DNA of 64,000 nt from Heloderma charlesbogerti (taxonomy: Eukaryota; Chordata; Lepidosauria; Squamata; Helodermatidae): positions 744,001 through 808,000 of the forward strand of contig JANEZZ010002887.1 of assembly GCA_026122225.1 (NCBI GenBank), read 5' to 3'. Position 1 is the first letter of the stretch, and each line of letters opens with the position of its first letter. Made by a program: the position numbers and the translations under genes. Below are positions 21,580-32,117 of the stretch, one piece after another. The notes below the pieces were generated by a model. The model had not been told where the DNA came from and did no database searches. It saw nothing but the letters and a program-made list of their open reading frames with translations.

Positions 21580-21711
21580 GACAGCAATCCTATGTATGTT
21601 TAGACAGAGAAAAGGCCTACAACTCCCAGCATTCCCAGCCAGCATGGCTGGCTGGGGCATGCTGGGAGTTGTAGGCCTTTTCTCTGTCTAAACATGCATA
21701 GGATTGTGCCC
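21580..21711. mobile_element. Near-perfect palindromic MITE, TTAA-type flank
   Basis: Arms of about 55 bp mirror each other with about three mismatches. They carry CCTACAACTCCCAGCAT and GTTTAGACAGAGAAAAGG around the centre AGCCAGCATGGCTGGCT. The left flank is TTAA and the right flank TAAA. TTAA targets are typical of piggyBac transposons; that link is an inference. Confidence 0.8.
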
Positions 21712-21869
21712 TAAACTGATTTCTCTGCAGTATCTCTATTGGCATTGAGTGCCCCTCTTAAACACATCCTGCCTATGCTGTCTTCAAGTTTCCATGTTTG
21801 ATTGTACTCTTCTGCTTCAGAAAAGAGGACTTTTTGTTGTTGTTATTGCTTTCAATATCTTCTGCCAAA

Positions 21870-21958
21870 AGAAGAAGAAGGAAAGCCTGCAATCTTACGT
21901 AGGAGTAAGTCCCATTGAACTAAGTGGGGCTTGCTATTACTGAGTAGACGTGCATATG
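21870..21958. mobile_element. MITE fragment (GTAAGTCCCATTGAA family)
   Basis: GCAATCTTACGTAGGAGTAA, GTCCCATTGAAC and ACTGAGTAGACGTGCATATG. Related to 19928-20037. Truncated where it meets an L2-like tail. Confidence 0.45.
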
Positions 21959-22110
21959 TTATTTATTTATTTATTACATTTCTATACTGCCCAATAGCCA
22001 AAGCTCTCTGGGAGGTTCACAAACAAAATGTAAAACTATAAAACACAAACACATAGTAAAACATTATATAAAACCTGAAAACATGTTAAAGCAACAGAAT
22101 AAAACCAGAG
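21959..22110 (-). mobile_element. L2-like LINE tail
   Basis: Inverted TTATTTATTTATTTATTACA tail, then TATACTGCCCAATAGCCAAA and an AAAAC-rich UTR. Same tail as 6339-6455. Confidence 0.65.
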
Positions 22111-22321
22111 TAAAGGACAGGATTGCACTGTCTGTCTGCCATTGGGCTATACTGCTCTTTTGGACTCCTTTTTGCTCATTTTCTGGCAGATGTTTATCCT
22201 GAACTTCTGAGGTGTTTTGCTGATGTGTGCCTATTCTTTTTTCAGAGGAAAAGCTTGCCCTTGTTAAATAACATTTAAGGTTTTTCTGGGTTTGTTTGTT
22301 TGATTTCTAAATCCTTCAAGT

Positions 22322-22505
22322 ATCTGCTGTGTGGCTCAGTGGCAGAGCACATGCTTTGCATGCAGAAGGACCCAGGTTCGATCCCCGGCATCTCCAGGTA
22401 GGGCTATGAAAGAATCCTGCCTGAATCACTGGAGAGCTGCTGCCAGTCAGTGTTGACAATACTGGGCTAGATGGACCAAGGCTCTCAATCAGTATAAGGC
22501 AGAAA
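22322..22505 (+). mobile_element. tRNA-derived SINE
   Basis: A tRNA-like head with box A GTGGCTCAGTGGCAGAGC and box B GGTTCGATCCC (Pol III internal promoter), then the body GGAGAGCTGCTGCCAGTCAG, CTAGATGGACCAAGG and the end TCAGTATAAGGCAG. The body ending resembles CR1/tRNA-SINE families of reptiles. Best-preserved of three related heads in the window. Confidence 0.82.
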
Positions 22506-22729
22506 CGAGAAAGTTCAGAAAAATTAACATACTTGTGGGTGGTTTTGTTTTTCAGCATCTTCATGAAAAACATTACTATGGCCTGATTTGAAACCCTGGG
22601 GAAGCTGCCTGTGATGATATGGAATGGGGAAATATTGGGTGCAGAGAGTGTTAGGCACACTCCTCCCCTCCATCACCACTTCTCTGCTCTGAATTCCCTC
22701 CTCCCAAACAACTTTCCTTTTAAAAAATA

Positions 22730-22863
22730 GGGTTGTAGCCTATGCTAGTCCTGCTTAAAGTAGACTCATTGAAATGAATGGGACTTAAGTTAGTCATGAC
22801 TAGCCTAAGTCCCATTCATTTCAATGGATCTACTCTAAGTAGCATTAGCATAGGTTACAACCC
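22730..22863. mobile_element. Palindromic MITE (GGGTTGTARCCTATGC)
   Basis: Ends GGGTTGTAGCCTATGCTA and TAGCATAGGTTACAACCC are inverted. The arms continue with CATTGAAATGAATGGGACTT and its complement, meeting near 22795. No convincing target duplication. Confidence 0.75.
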
Positions 22864-23272
22864 ATAAGATGACAAAGCACTGTTATACCCATTAGGGTGC
22901 AATGTTTAGTCCTTTATGTAGCTGCTCTTTGCCTCAAACAAGAGTGTGACTCCTAAATGGGACTCTTAAATAACATTTGAATGGACTCATCACACAGCTG
23001 AATCAGACCTCTCTGTCTTGCAAACTTCTTTGCTCTGAAATGTTACCTTTTTATATGGCATCTGTTTGAAGGAAAGGAAGAATGTCACCTACCCCCTTTT
23101 CCTTTCCACATACTGGCCCTTTCTACCTCAGACCAGCTGAAGCATGCTTCAACATGGAACCTTCTGGCTTTCTAGAAGTGTCTAGATATTTACAGTGTGC
23201 TTTTTGAAAACCTCAATGCTGTCCTATGTTGTATTCAGCTTGCTTGCTCCAGCTGTCTCTGTTATCGTAAAC
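22864..23272. other. No recognised feature
   Basis: Nothing recognised. Confidence 0.4.
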
Positions 23273-23388
23273 CAGCCCTCCCCAACTAGGTGCCCTCCAG
23301 ATGTGTTAGACTACAACTCCCAGCATCCCCCAGCCAGCAGGGAGTTGAGGTCCAACATACCTGGAGAGCACCAAGTTGGGGAGGGCTG
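23273..23388. mobile_element. Palindromic hAT-type MITE (CAGCCCTCCCCAAC)
   Basis: Ends CAGCCCTCCCCAACTAGGTG and CACCAAGTTGGGGAGGGCTG, inner arms GCCCTCCAGATGT and ACAACTCCCAGCAT. Flanks TCGTAAAC (23265-23272) and TCTTAAAC (23389-23396), 7 of 8 identical. Confidence 0.86.
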
Positions 23389-23449
23389 TCTTAAACTCTT
23401 AAATATTAACATATGCATCACACAGACACTGGACCTCTGCATTCTCTCA

Positions 23450-23829
23450 ATGTAAACTTGGAGAAATATGCAACAATTCAAATAAGTTCAGATTTCTATG
23501 AATTCGACCTGCGGATTCTGCAATGGACTGACTTTTCAAAGTCATGTGGATTCCATGGACCTGCAGACCAGTTTTTCAGTTGTGGGGGGGGGGATTTGCA
23601 TTAATTCACATGAACTAATGCACATTAGTGCATTTGCACAAGTGTGCATTAGAGCTCATGCGAATTAGCGCTAATGTGAATTAGTGCTAATGCGAATTAG
23701 CACAAGTAGAATGAAATTCTGGTTAAAAATATATCCAATTCCATCAATGTGTGAATGATGGAATAAAAGTTGCCTGACAATCTGTGAAACACAGCCAGAA
23801 CAGATTTAACAAAATCTATACATTCCTAT
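23450..23829 (-). mobile_element. TAGGGATGT-family MITE, degraded
   Basis: Shares the order of blocks with 49128-49513: AGATTTCTATGAATTCGACC, GCGGATTCTGCAATGGACTG, then alternating TTCACATGAACTAATGCAC-like units and a final ACATTCCTA. It contains a run of G and many ATTAGCGCTAAT-type short palindromes. Left edge uncertain. Confidence 0.65.
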
Positions 23830-23961
23830 TAAAAACCAAAATGCATTGGATACAATATAAATTGGTTCTTGCCATTCCACCAAGTCCCCCATGTGGCTAT
23901 GATGTCAACATCATCCTTTAATACCAGTCATTTAGATTTGCTCATTTTAGGGTTGATTCAG

Positions 23962-24320
23962 GGCCAAACTAGACATGACATTAATTGCAATGATCGCAAT
24001 TAATGTGTGTAGGTTTGTTTGTTCTTAGCAGCTGTAGGAGTGATAAAGATTGAGACCATGGTTTGAGCCTTTCCCCAATGCATTGCTCCTAGTGAAAACC
24101 ACTCTCTCCTTCCACCCAAAGTTGTGATGTGTCCTGAAACAGAAGTTTCTATCGGTACAAGAAGAAGCTCCCCTCCTGGGGCAAATAACAGCTTTGCAGG
24201 AGTGATTTGCAACATTCAGCAGAGGGGAAGGTCTAATGCTGACCTTAGTCCTCACCTTGATCACCCCACACACACACTGTTATTTACATCATGCAATTAA
24301 CATCTCCTCTAGTTTGGTTC
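23962..24320. mobile_element. MITE (GGGCCAAACTAGAC family)
   Basis: Ends AGGGCCAAACTAGACATGAC and TCTAGTTTGGTTCT mirror each other, with TTAATTGCAATGATCGCAAT just inside the left end and ATGCAATTAACAT at the right. Related to 12298-12545. Confidence 0.65.
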
Positions 24321-24593
24321 TCAGACTGTATCTGAGTCAAAAGAGCATGGGACATTCATTTAAAAAAAGATTTTGCTTTTAGCTGAGATGGAGAACTGTT
24401 CATCACGTTGCCAAAAATCTATATTCTTTGCCCAAGAATCCTCAGCTGAATTAACTGCCAAACCAGAAGATGAATTGTGGATGCCTGATTATCTAGATGG
24501 CTCTTTATTACATTTCAACATTCAGAAACTTTGTAAAGTAATTATTAGAATGCTTAAATTTTATCATAACTATAAAACATTAAAGGTGCAATC

Positions 24594-24705
24594 CTATGCA
24601 TGTTTAGACAGAAAAAATCCAGCATTCTCCAGCCAGAATAGTTGGCTCAGAGATGTTCAGAGCTGTAGTACTTTTTTCTGTCTATATATGCATAGGATTG
24701 TACCC
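24594..24705. mobile_element. TTAA-flanked palindromic MITE
   Basis: AGGTGCAATCCTATGCATGT on the left, ATATATGCATAGGATTGTAC then CC on the right. The left flank is TTAA (24590-24593), the right TGAA. The arms are more diverged than in 21580-21711. Confidence 0.7.
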
Positions 24706-24919
24706 TGAAGTGAAAGGCATGGGCCCCTTCCCAGGGCAGGTGACCTGGCCATGACTTGCTAGGGTGTTGGGTGTGGCTTTGTCAATTAATTATTATACTT
24801 CCAGATAATGCTTGGAACTGCAACATTCATTTGTCAAAGGCATTAGAGGCAGAGCTTCAAAGGCTTTTCTCCATACTAGCAGCAAAGGTCCCCTTTCTTG
24901 GCTTGCAGGTGATGTACCA

Positions 24920-25660
24920 TAGGGATAGCTGACAAATCCACCATGGACTCCAATGAGGCCAGATTCTTTGGAATCCGGCCCCCCGGAGTCCGTGGCGTAA
25001 TGGACTACCCCACCACCACCACCCGAAATCCCCCTGGGACAGACCCTACCTGGCGGCGGCTGGTTCGGGTCGTCGTCTTTGTTCCGCAGCCATCCGCTGC
25101 CGGGCTGTGGAACAAAATGGCGTCCGGCGTAGCAGACACCATTTGCGTCCCTGCCCTTGGCCATGATAGGCTACATAAATATTTACATTGCTTATCACGG
25201 CAAAGAGCAGGGATGCAAATGGCGTAGCGGACACCATTTGCGTCCCTGCCCTTGGCCGTGATTGGCTATGTAAATATTTATGTAGCTTATCACGGCAAAG
25301 AGCAGGGACACAAATGGTGTAACAGACACCATTTGTGTCCCTGCCCTTGGCTGTGATTGGCTACGTAAATATTTACATTGCTTATCACGGCAAAGAGCAG
25401 GGATGCAAATGGTGTAGCAGACGCCATTTGTGTCCCTGCCCTTGGCCATGATTGGCTACGTAAATATTTACGTAGCCAATCACAGCCAAGGGCAGGGACA
25501 CAAACGGCGTCCCCTACGCTGGACGCCATTTGCGGCCGCAGCCTGGCAGTGGATGGAAGTCCGGATGCAGCCAGGGAGGATTCCAGAGGGAGGGACGGAT
25601 CACCTTACCCCCCCAGCGGACGCCCCAAATGGACGGATGGGTGTGTTTCATACACCCCTA
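24920..25660. mobile_element. 741-bp TAGGGATG-family MITE with hairpin array
   Basis: Left end TAGGGATAGCTGACAAATCC, right end CATACACCCCTA, with flanks ATGTACCA (24912-24919) and ATGTACAG (25661-25668), 6 of 8 identical. After a GC-rich left arm, four tandem units of about 95 bp follow (about 25137-25509). Each is built as CCATTTGCGTCCCTGCCCTT, then a TACGTAAATATTTACGTA-type core, then the mirror image. No coding capacity. Confidence 0.85.
25137..25509. repeat. Tandem array of four palindromic units
   Basis: Units begin near 25137, 25229, 25325 and 25422. The last (25422-25509) is an 88-bp inverted repeat with about three mismatches between 44-base arms, centred on ACGTAAATATTTACGT. The earlier units have one arm partly replaced by GCTTATCACGGCAAAGAGCA. 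A transcript would fold into serial hairpins. Confidence 0.9.
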
Positions 25661-26224
25661 ATGTACAGTCCTTCCTCTTCCAAATGCATGATGTATTTTT
25701 TTTCCAAAGGCAGCTGTAGGCCGCACTGAGCCAAAGGTTCCTGAGACAGCCAATCCCATCATCAGCTGGGGTTACATAGAAAGGTATCACTGTACATCCC
25801 ATTGTCCCACTTAGAATGCAAAGTGACGTCTCCCAAGGACAAAGCTCAAACAAGCTGCTGTTTCTGGGAGTGGGAAATACAACCTGACATTCAAGAAAAG
25901 AAAAGAAAAGAAAAGAATAATGCTCTAGTGCCAAAGGGCCGTGTGTGTGCACCTGCAACAATGCTCAATGTCGTCTCCTGCCAACCCCTCCCCACTCTCA
26001 TGTGATGTAAGCAAGAATATGAGCATATGGATAGAGGGGAGGAGGACCGTGCCTTGCCCTGTCGATGCATTTATCAGAAGCTCTGAGCGGAGCACAAACT
26101 CCTCATGTTCAGATCAGACAATTTGTCTTGCCCAGTATTGGTTCAATGTAAGTTAGTGTAAAGTGATACACTTCTTATGCGTATATCCTTCCTATGTGTA
26201 TATCCTTTGATAGGATCTGAGCTG
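25661..26224. other. No recognised gene; short AAAGA repeat
   Basis: An AAAAG repeat lies at 25893-25917. The rest is unrecognised. Confidence 0.4.
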
Positions 26225-26870
26225 CAGTGGCTGATCAGCAAAGGGATTATGAGGTTATGTTGGATAGCTCAAGGAAAACGTTGACAGTGTCTGATGGCTG
26301 TGAAAAAGGCAAATTCCATGCTAGGGATCATTAGAAAAGTGAAATTGCCAATATGATCATGGTGTGACTGGGTAAAGTTCTGGCTGCTGCATCTCAAAGA
26401 GGATATTGTAGAGCTCAAAAAGGTGCAACTCCCCCCCCAACCCCCCCCCCCCAAGGGGACAACCAAAATGATGAAGGAGCTGGAGCAACTCCCCGAAGAA
26501 GAAACGTTGGGGCTTTTGAGTTTAAAAGAAAAGGCAAATAGCAAGGGTGGGGGACATAGTAGAGATAGAATTATGTGTGGTGTGGATAGAGAGACATTTT
26601 TCTCCCTCTCTCAATACTAGAACCCAAAGTGGTCATCTAATGAATCTGAATGGTGGGAGATTCATCACAGACAAAAGGAAGCACATCTCCACTCAGTTAC
26701 ACTATAGAATTTGCTACCACAAGATATGGTAATGGCCACCTATTTGGATGGCTTTAAAGGAAATGAGGCAAATTCATGGACAATAAGGCTATCAGTGGCT
26801 ACTAGTCATGAAGGCTATATGCCGGACTAGATAGGTGTTTGGTGTGATCCAACAGTTTCAGTATTCTTCT
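26225..26870 (+). mobile_element. CR1 LINE 3' portion, degraded
   Basis: Remnants of CR1 ORF2 in shifting frames: VKLPI, ELKKVQL, then MMKELEQLPEEETLGLLSLK, DRETFFSLSQY and MNLNGGRFITDKRK. These are followed by 3' UTR CAGTGGCTACTAGTCATGAA and a worn ATTCTTCTTAT end. A C-rich expansion (26426-26454) sits in the coding part. Older than the CR1 at 8179-8880. Confidence 0.85.
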
Positions 26871-26956
26871 TATCCAGTGTGTCACAGAGTGCACACAGAT
26901 GCACTCCAACCTTCCTTCCCCCCACCAGGAATTCCTGAGGTCTGGATGTCATCCCT

Positions 26957-26985
26957 ACACACACACACACACACACACACACACT
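26957..26985. repeat. (AC)n microsatellite
   Basis: About 14 AC units. Confidence 0.96.
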
Positions 26986-27034
26986 CCACTTACCACAATG
27001 ACAGCCTTTTTACTAGCTTTGTATTAATAGGGTT

Positions 27035-27890
27035 CAGCACGTCTTGGATGGGCTTGCACTCCCTTTGAACACTCAGGTTCATAGTCTGGGTGTTTCTGGA
27101 TTCATCCTGGAGCCTGGATATCCACATGTTGATGGTGGCCAGGAGGTGCACCAACTTCACCTGTTCCTAGAGGTGTCAGATCCAGCCACAGTGACACTTG
27201 CCTTAATTACATGTTGTTTGGACTACTGTAATGTTCTTCACATGGGTCTACCTTTGAAGAATGTTTGAAAACATCAGCTAGTTCGGAATGCTGCTGCAAA
27301 ACTGTTGACTGAGTCCAGTTATAGGGGGCTTGTGACTCCCATTTTAAACAATGGCACTGGGTCCTGCTTTGTTTCCACACATAATTCAAAGTGCTGACCA
27401 TGACCTACAAAACCCTAAATAGGAACAGATTACCTGAAAGACCACCTTCTCCCATACAAGTCTGCCTCGTTCTTGAGGTCCTTCTCTCAGTCCTGTCATC
27501 AGTATCTGAGGCATGTTTGGTGGAGGGCCATCTCGGTGACTGCACCCACACTGTAGGATTCCTCCCTAGAGTGGCCCACACTGCAACCCCACTTCAATGG
27601 CATTATGCCATCAGGTGAAGACTTATTTGGAGAGGCCTTTAGCCTGGGGAGTTCACTTCACTTTTTCCATTTACAGGCTCATCTTAATGTGTTTACATGT
27701 TTTTGATTGTTGAAGGGCGGGTTTGTTCTTTTAATTTTAATTATTATTGATGTTTTAAATGACTTTTTGAAATGAGTTATTGTATTATTATTATTGGTAA
27801 TTATTAATTATTATTTCTGTCATTAGTCTCCTTTGGTGCTCTATGCAGAAAGGCAGGATATCGCTTCAAATAATGAATAAATAAATAACT
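27035..27890 (+). mobile_element. L2-like LINE 3' portion, degraded
   Basis: Carries remnants of the L2 C-terminal signature: LDGLALPLNTQVHSLGV, then LITCCLDYCNVLHMGLPLK, later a TYKTLNR stretch, and a 3' UTR ending GAATAAATAAATAAC. Multiple frameshifts. A distinct, older subfamily than 1-1016. Confidence 0.78.
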
Positions 27891-28254
27891 TATGATACCA
27901 TAACAATGAGTAATATACATCAATTCAAGCCAATGGCCCTCTGCTGATTAAACCTATGGATTACCACCCCAGCAGACATTCTGATGTATGCCTGTGAAAA
28001 CCATATGTCGACATATGTGACATATTAATAACAAACTACAGTGTTGCCATGGCAACAAGAGAACCTGCTCACATAAGGCTTGATTCCAAGGCCTATGGAA
28101 ATACTCCAACTGAATACAATGGACTCTGGAGCAGACCCATAGGAGGGAGAAAGTAAGAGAGGCACGTTCAGTTACAGTGATTATTTCATGAATTGTCAAT
28201 AGGACGAACTACTTCAGTGCCAGCTCATACCCTCCGTGATGCAGCTGAGGCTGG
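27891..28254. other. No recognised feature
   Basis: Nothing recognised. Confidence 0.4.
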
Positions 28255-28685
28255 ACCTTGGCTCCAGGTTTTTGAGGGCCCTTTGAGAAGGCACCCTCAA
28301 TGGCAGCGGTCAGAGATGGCACCTCGGCGGCTACCTGCGAGGTGGATGGCAAGGGGAGTGGACACCTGGACCGGCAATCTAAGAGTGGGGGGGGGCTGCA
28401 GCAGGCGGCTGCTGGGTGGGTGGGTGGGTGGCAGAGAAGTGGGGAGAAATCTGTTGATGCGATGAGAGGTAGTGTCAGCGGGTGAAAAAAGCAGTGGCAG
28501 CAGCAAAGATAAGGACTAGTTTAGAGTGGGGGGGCATTAGCAGTGCCGCAGCTCCAAGCACTGCTGCGCACAGAATGCAAAAGTGACATTCAGGACAGGA
28601 GGGTGGCGGCAAGGGCCTCAATCCACTGCTTCTTGTACCGCCCGAAGCGGGCACATCACCCTGCTTCACGGGAGGGCCGGCCCTG
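28255..28685. mobile_element. hAT-like element related to the CAGTGCTGGCTCC family
   Basis: The left part CTTGGCTCCAGGTTTTTGAG and the block GCACCCTCAATGG match the family start. The right end GGAGGGCCGGCCCTG mirrors the expected CAGGGCCGGC terminus. The interior differs and includes a GGGT repeat near 28415-28432. Its left edge is unclear. Confidence 0.5.
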
Positions 28686-29129
28686 ATTATCATGGACACT
28701 GAACTGGCTTTACTTCTCAACATGTTATTGATAGTCATTTTGAAGGCCTCTGCTTCATAAGGATTCGTTACACTACTCACAAAATTTGTACCCACTTCCC
28801 ATTTCTGTCTTCTTAAAGCTCAAAGAATTAATTCTATTGTACTGTTAGCAAGTACTATGAATCCCAGAGTGTATGACAAGGAGTTGCTGAGCAAGTTATA
28901 AATTTATTTCTGTAAATAAAGCTGTAAATCCTTCCCTTTGATTTAGTCTGGGCCTCAAGATCGTATGTACTGTACTTTGCCATCAGCAACTGTAACTGAA
29001 ACGTTGTTTCCATTTGAAAATGTGTTAAAGGTGCTTTTCCTCACCCCGCCCCAATCCTTTGAGGTAAGAAAAATTCTGAGAATAAACATTTTGCAGCCTC
29101 ACCTCCTTTTCTGGCATGAAGACACATAC
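28686..29129. other. No recognised feature
   Basis: Nothing recognised. Confidence 0.4.
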
Positions 29130-29300
29130 AAAAGAAAGGAAAGGAAAGGAACGGAAAGGAAAGGAACGGAAAGGAAAGGAAAGGAAAGGAAAGGAACGGA
29201 ACGGAAAGGAACGGAACGGAACGGAACGGAATGGAACGGAAAGGAAAGGAACGGAAAGGAAAGGAACGGAAAGGAAAGGAACGGAAAGGAAAGGAAAAAG
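29130..29300. repeat. (GGAAA/GGAAC)n pentamer satellite-like repeat
   Basis: About 34 pentamers, a mix of GGAAA and GGAAC with one GGAAT, forming runs of the same type. Open frames across it are artefacts of the repeat. Confidence 0.96.
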
Positions 29301-29384
29301 AAACCTGCCTTAGCTATTTGCAGATAGCTGAAGAATAATGGTAGGGAACATTTCAGAGTGGGAATTCAATCTTTCTGTTCTGTC

Positions 29385-29815
29385 AGTTTATTATTTTATT
29401 GATTGATTGATTACATTTATATACCAGCCAATAGCCAAATAGCCACCTCTGGATGGTTCACCACAATTAAAACAACAAAATACATAATAAAATACAAAGT
29501 GAAATGTAAAAGTTTAAAACTACAGTATAAAAGTAAACCAAAATAAAACCTAGCATCAATGCAGAGTTTTAAAATACAATAACAGCTTTAAAACAACAGA
29601 GCTAAAAGACTAAAATGCCTGGGAAAATTAAGAGGTCTTCACCTGGTGCCGGAAAGAGCACAACATAGGCGCCAGGCAAGCATCTCTGGGAAGCTCATTC
29701 CACAACTGTGGTGCCACAGCAGAAAAGGCTCTCTTCTTGCTGGCCACCCCCCTCATTTCCTTTGGCAGGGGCTTCCGGAGAAGGACCGCTGAAGATGATC
29801 TTAGAGTTATGCATT
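29385..29815 (-). mobile_element. L2-like LINE 3' portion
   Basis: Inverted tail GATTGATTGATTACATTTAT, UTR rich in AAAAC, then minus-strand coding remnant KKRAFSAVAPQLWNELPRDA...LCSFRHQVKT, the L2 C-terminal signature. Right edge near 29815. Confidence 0.75.
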
Positions 29816-29934
29816 TTATCTTTAAAAATCTGTTATTCCATATAGGAACAAACATTTGTGAGTTGAGTGTTTGGATGGATATCTTGATCTACAAACATTC
29901 CCAGTAGGGATGCTGAAGAAATCTGCCTTGGACC

Positions 29935-29985
29935 CACATTTATTTATTTAAACATTTATATCCTGCCCTATATCATTAGGATCTG
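29935..29985 (-). mobile_element. LINE/SINE tail fragment
   Basis: TTTATTTATTTAAACATTTATATCCTGCC, an inverted tail like that at 2400-2450. Confidence 0.4.
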
Positions 29986-29987
29986 AA

Positions 29988-30080
29988 TAAGATTGGATTT
30001 CTGAGAATCTGACCTGCAGAGTCCGCAATGGACAGGCTCTCCCTGCCGGACGTCCTCCGGATTTTGTGTGGGGTTTTTCC
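29988..30080 (-). mobile_element. TAGGGATGT-family MITE fragment
   Basis: ATTTCTGAGAATCTGACCTG and GAGTCCGCAATGGACAGG match the left interior of 49128-49513. Both ends are missing. Confidence 0.45.
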
Positions 30081-30359
30081 TCTTTAAACAGGGCAAGACA
30101 CACCAATTGTGGCAGCAATTAATGTATCTTGGGCAAATTATGGCTGTAATTATTGTATTTTACACCATTTGTGGCTGTAACTTGCTTAATTGCAGCAACA
30201 ATTTCCGGCTGCATTACAAACACTTCCAGGAAGTTCTGGACACAAGGCTTTTCTTGGAGGCCCAATGAGGACTGTTTTTGAACCACGAGCAGGCCAAAGC
30301 AGCAGGCGCATCTGCTCTGGGGGTGGTTGTGTCATCATGTATTTAAGAATTAGTGCCTG

Positions 30360-30575
30360 AATTTGCTTTTTTCCTTCTCCCTCCCCATCCCTTTTCCTTT
30401 TGTGCCACGTGTTTTAGACTGTAAACCCGAGGGCAGGGACTATCTTATTACTAATCTTCATAAGGTTATGAAGAGAGAGCCTCATTCAGCTGAAGACTGT
30501 TGTAAAACTGCTTCAAATAAATGAATATAGTTATTTAATTATTTAAACGAACGAACGAATGAATGAATGAATGAG
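30360..30575 (+). mobile_element. LINE 3' UTR-like repeat with (GAAC/GAAT)n tail
   Basis: GTTTTAGACTGTAAACCCGA, GGGCAGGGACTATCTTATTA, then GAATGAATGAATG-type tail at 30545-30575. Same order as 17180-17290. Clade uncertain. Confidence 0.45.
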
Positions 30576-30680
30576 TACAAGCTTTACTTGAAAGAACAGA
30601 AGTACTATCAGGGTCCAGATCCACATTTATTTCCCTTCTACTACTGCTACCACTCCACTTCTCCAACTGCCATTGTTTAT

Positions 30681-30703
30681 AACACACACACACACACACA
30701 CAC
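30681..30703. repeat. (AC)n microsatellite
   Basis: About 11 AC units. Confidence 0.94.
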
Positions 30704-30751
30704 CCAATTCGGAACACAAACCTAGCTGGGGTTGGAGCACATACCCGGATT

Positions 30752-31110
30752 CAGTGCCGACTCCAGGTTTTTGAGGGCCCCTCAGCAAGACACCCTCAAT
30801 GGTCCCTCTCTTTCAGGAAGTCTACCTCCTTACTGCCATTGTCAGCAGCTGCTATTGCTCCTTCTCCTCCTTTTTCTCATCACTGCTATCACTTGATGCG
30901 CAGAGAGCAAGTGAGCAGGGAGGCAGTGGCATCTACTGCAACTCCTTCTTACTGTGTCTAGTGTCTGGGTCAGGGCAAGAGGCAGGTGAATAACCAGGCT
31001 GTAATGGTGAAGAGGAGAAGCAACTCCAGGGGGGTCTTGAAAGTGAGTCCCTGCTGGGTTGTGATTCCTTGGCAATTGCCCAAACATACCTACCCTTGAC
31101 GCTGGTCCTG
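30752..31110 (+). mobile_element. hAT-type MITE (CAGTGCTGGCTCC family)
   Basis: Starts CAGTGCCGACTCCAGG and ends TTGACGCTGGTCCTG, with the family interior CTGCTATTGCTCC and CAGGCTGTAATGGTGAAGAG. Flanks CCCGGATT and CCTGGACA agree at 5 of 8 positions, a decayed duplication at best. Confidence 0.78.
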
Positions 31111-31524
31111 CCTGGACATAACCTGTCAAATATGAAAGTTGATAGATGATTATCTAGGCTGTGACTCTAGACAATTCCCGTGTACACTTTTTTTCACATG
31201 TTTCTACAATTGCAGTTAAAGAACAACTGCTTAACACTCAGCCTTGGAAACTTCTTCCTCGTTTCTTCCATTCTGCACAAACGAACATTACCAACTTAAT
31301 GGCTCTTGTTCCTCCTTCTTTATACCCGCCAGCTTCCATAATACAAAGAGTATTCTCCCACTGTTCCTCAAGCTATTTGTTCCTCCTTATTCAGGTCATT
31401 ATGGACACATGAACAAAGATCTGTAAGACATGATCACGGACACTGGTGACAGGTGATTGCGTGCCATCATAAAGCCAGGTTTAGAAACTCTTTGTTTATT
31501 GATACACAAATGTTTGACTGCTTA
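31111..31524. other. No recognised feature
   Basis: Nothing recognised. Confidence 0.4.
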
Positions 31525-31525
31525 A

Positions 31526-31658
31526 GGGTGCAATCCTATGTATGTTTAGACAGAAAAAAGTCCTACATCTCCTAGCTTGCCCCAGCCAGCATGGCTGGCT
31601 GAGGCATGCTAGGAGTTGTAGGATATTTTTCTGTCTAAACATGCATAGGATTGTGTCC
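31526..31658. mobile_element. Near-perfect palindromic MITE, TTAA left flank
   Basis: Left GGGTGCAATCCTATGTATGT after TTAA (31522-31525), right CATGCATAGGATTGTGTCC before TAAG. Centre CAGCCAGCATGGCTGGCTG. Same family as 21580-21711. Confidence 0.8.
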
Positions 31659-31719
31659 TAAGTTAAATAAAGCTCCCAATGATTCGAAAATGTCAGTCCC
31701 CATAATCAATCCACCTACA

Positions 31720-32060
31720 TAACATAAGAATATAAGAAGAGCCCTGCTGGATCAGACCAAAGGTCTATCTAGTCCCATAGCAGCCAACCACATGCCAACA
31801 AACAGGGCGTGAGTGCAATAGCCCTCTCCTGTTGTAGTTCCTCAGCAACTGGTATTCAGAGGCTCACTGCCCCTGATCCTGGAAGTAATATCTAGCTATC
31901 TTCACTAGCAGCCACTGATAACCTTATCAACCATGAATTTGTCTAATCACCTTTTAAAACTGGTTATATTGGTGGCCATCACCACATCTTGTGGTAGCCA
32001 ATTCGATAATTTAACTGTGTGACCAGGTACTCCAAATGATACTACATCTATTCACGACCT
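31720..32060 (-). mobile_element. CR1 3' UTR with terminal repeats
   Basis: Inverted ATAAGAATATAAGAAGAGCC end, then CCTGCTGGATCAGACCAAAG, GGTCTATCTAGTCC and GGTGGCCATCACCACATCTT. This is the full CR1 3' UTR with little coding sequence. Confidence 0.85.
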
Positions 32061-32117
32061 ATCTCTTTAGTAAATTCTTGACTAAACTACCATTGACCCA
32101 CCTAACACCTTCCTTGT

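Noticed and set aside
22322..22395. Genuine tRNA gene
   Set aside because: Box A and box B are present but the sequence does not close into a full cloverleaf and continues into a SINE body.
25137..25509. CRISPR-like array
   Set aside because: The repeats are contiguous palindromes without unique spacers, lie inside a transposon with terminal repeats, and the genome is vertebrate.
28193..28506. Gly/Arg-rich frames as a coding exon
   Set aside because: They lie in a hAT-like element and depend on a GGGT repeat and G runs.
28965..29327. Lysine/glutamate/arginine-rich frames near 29.1-29.3 kb
   Set aside because: They are translations of the GGAAA/GGAAC pentamer repeat.
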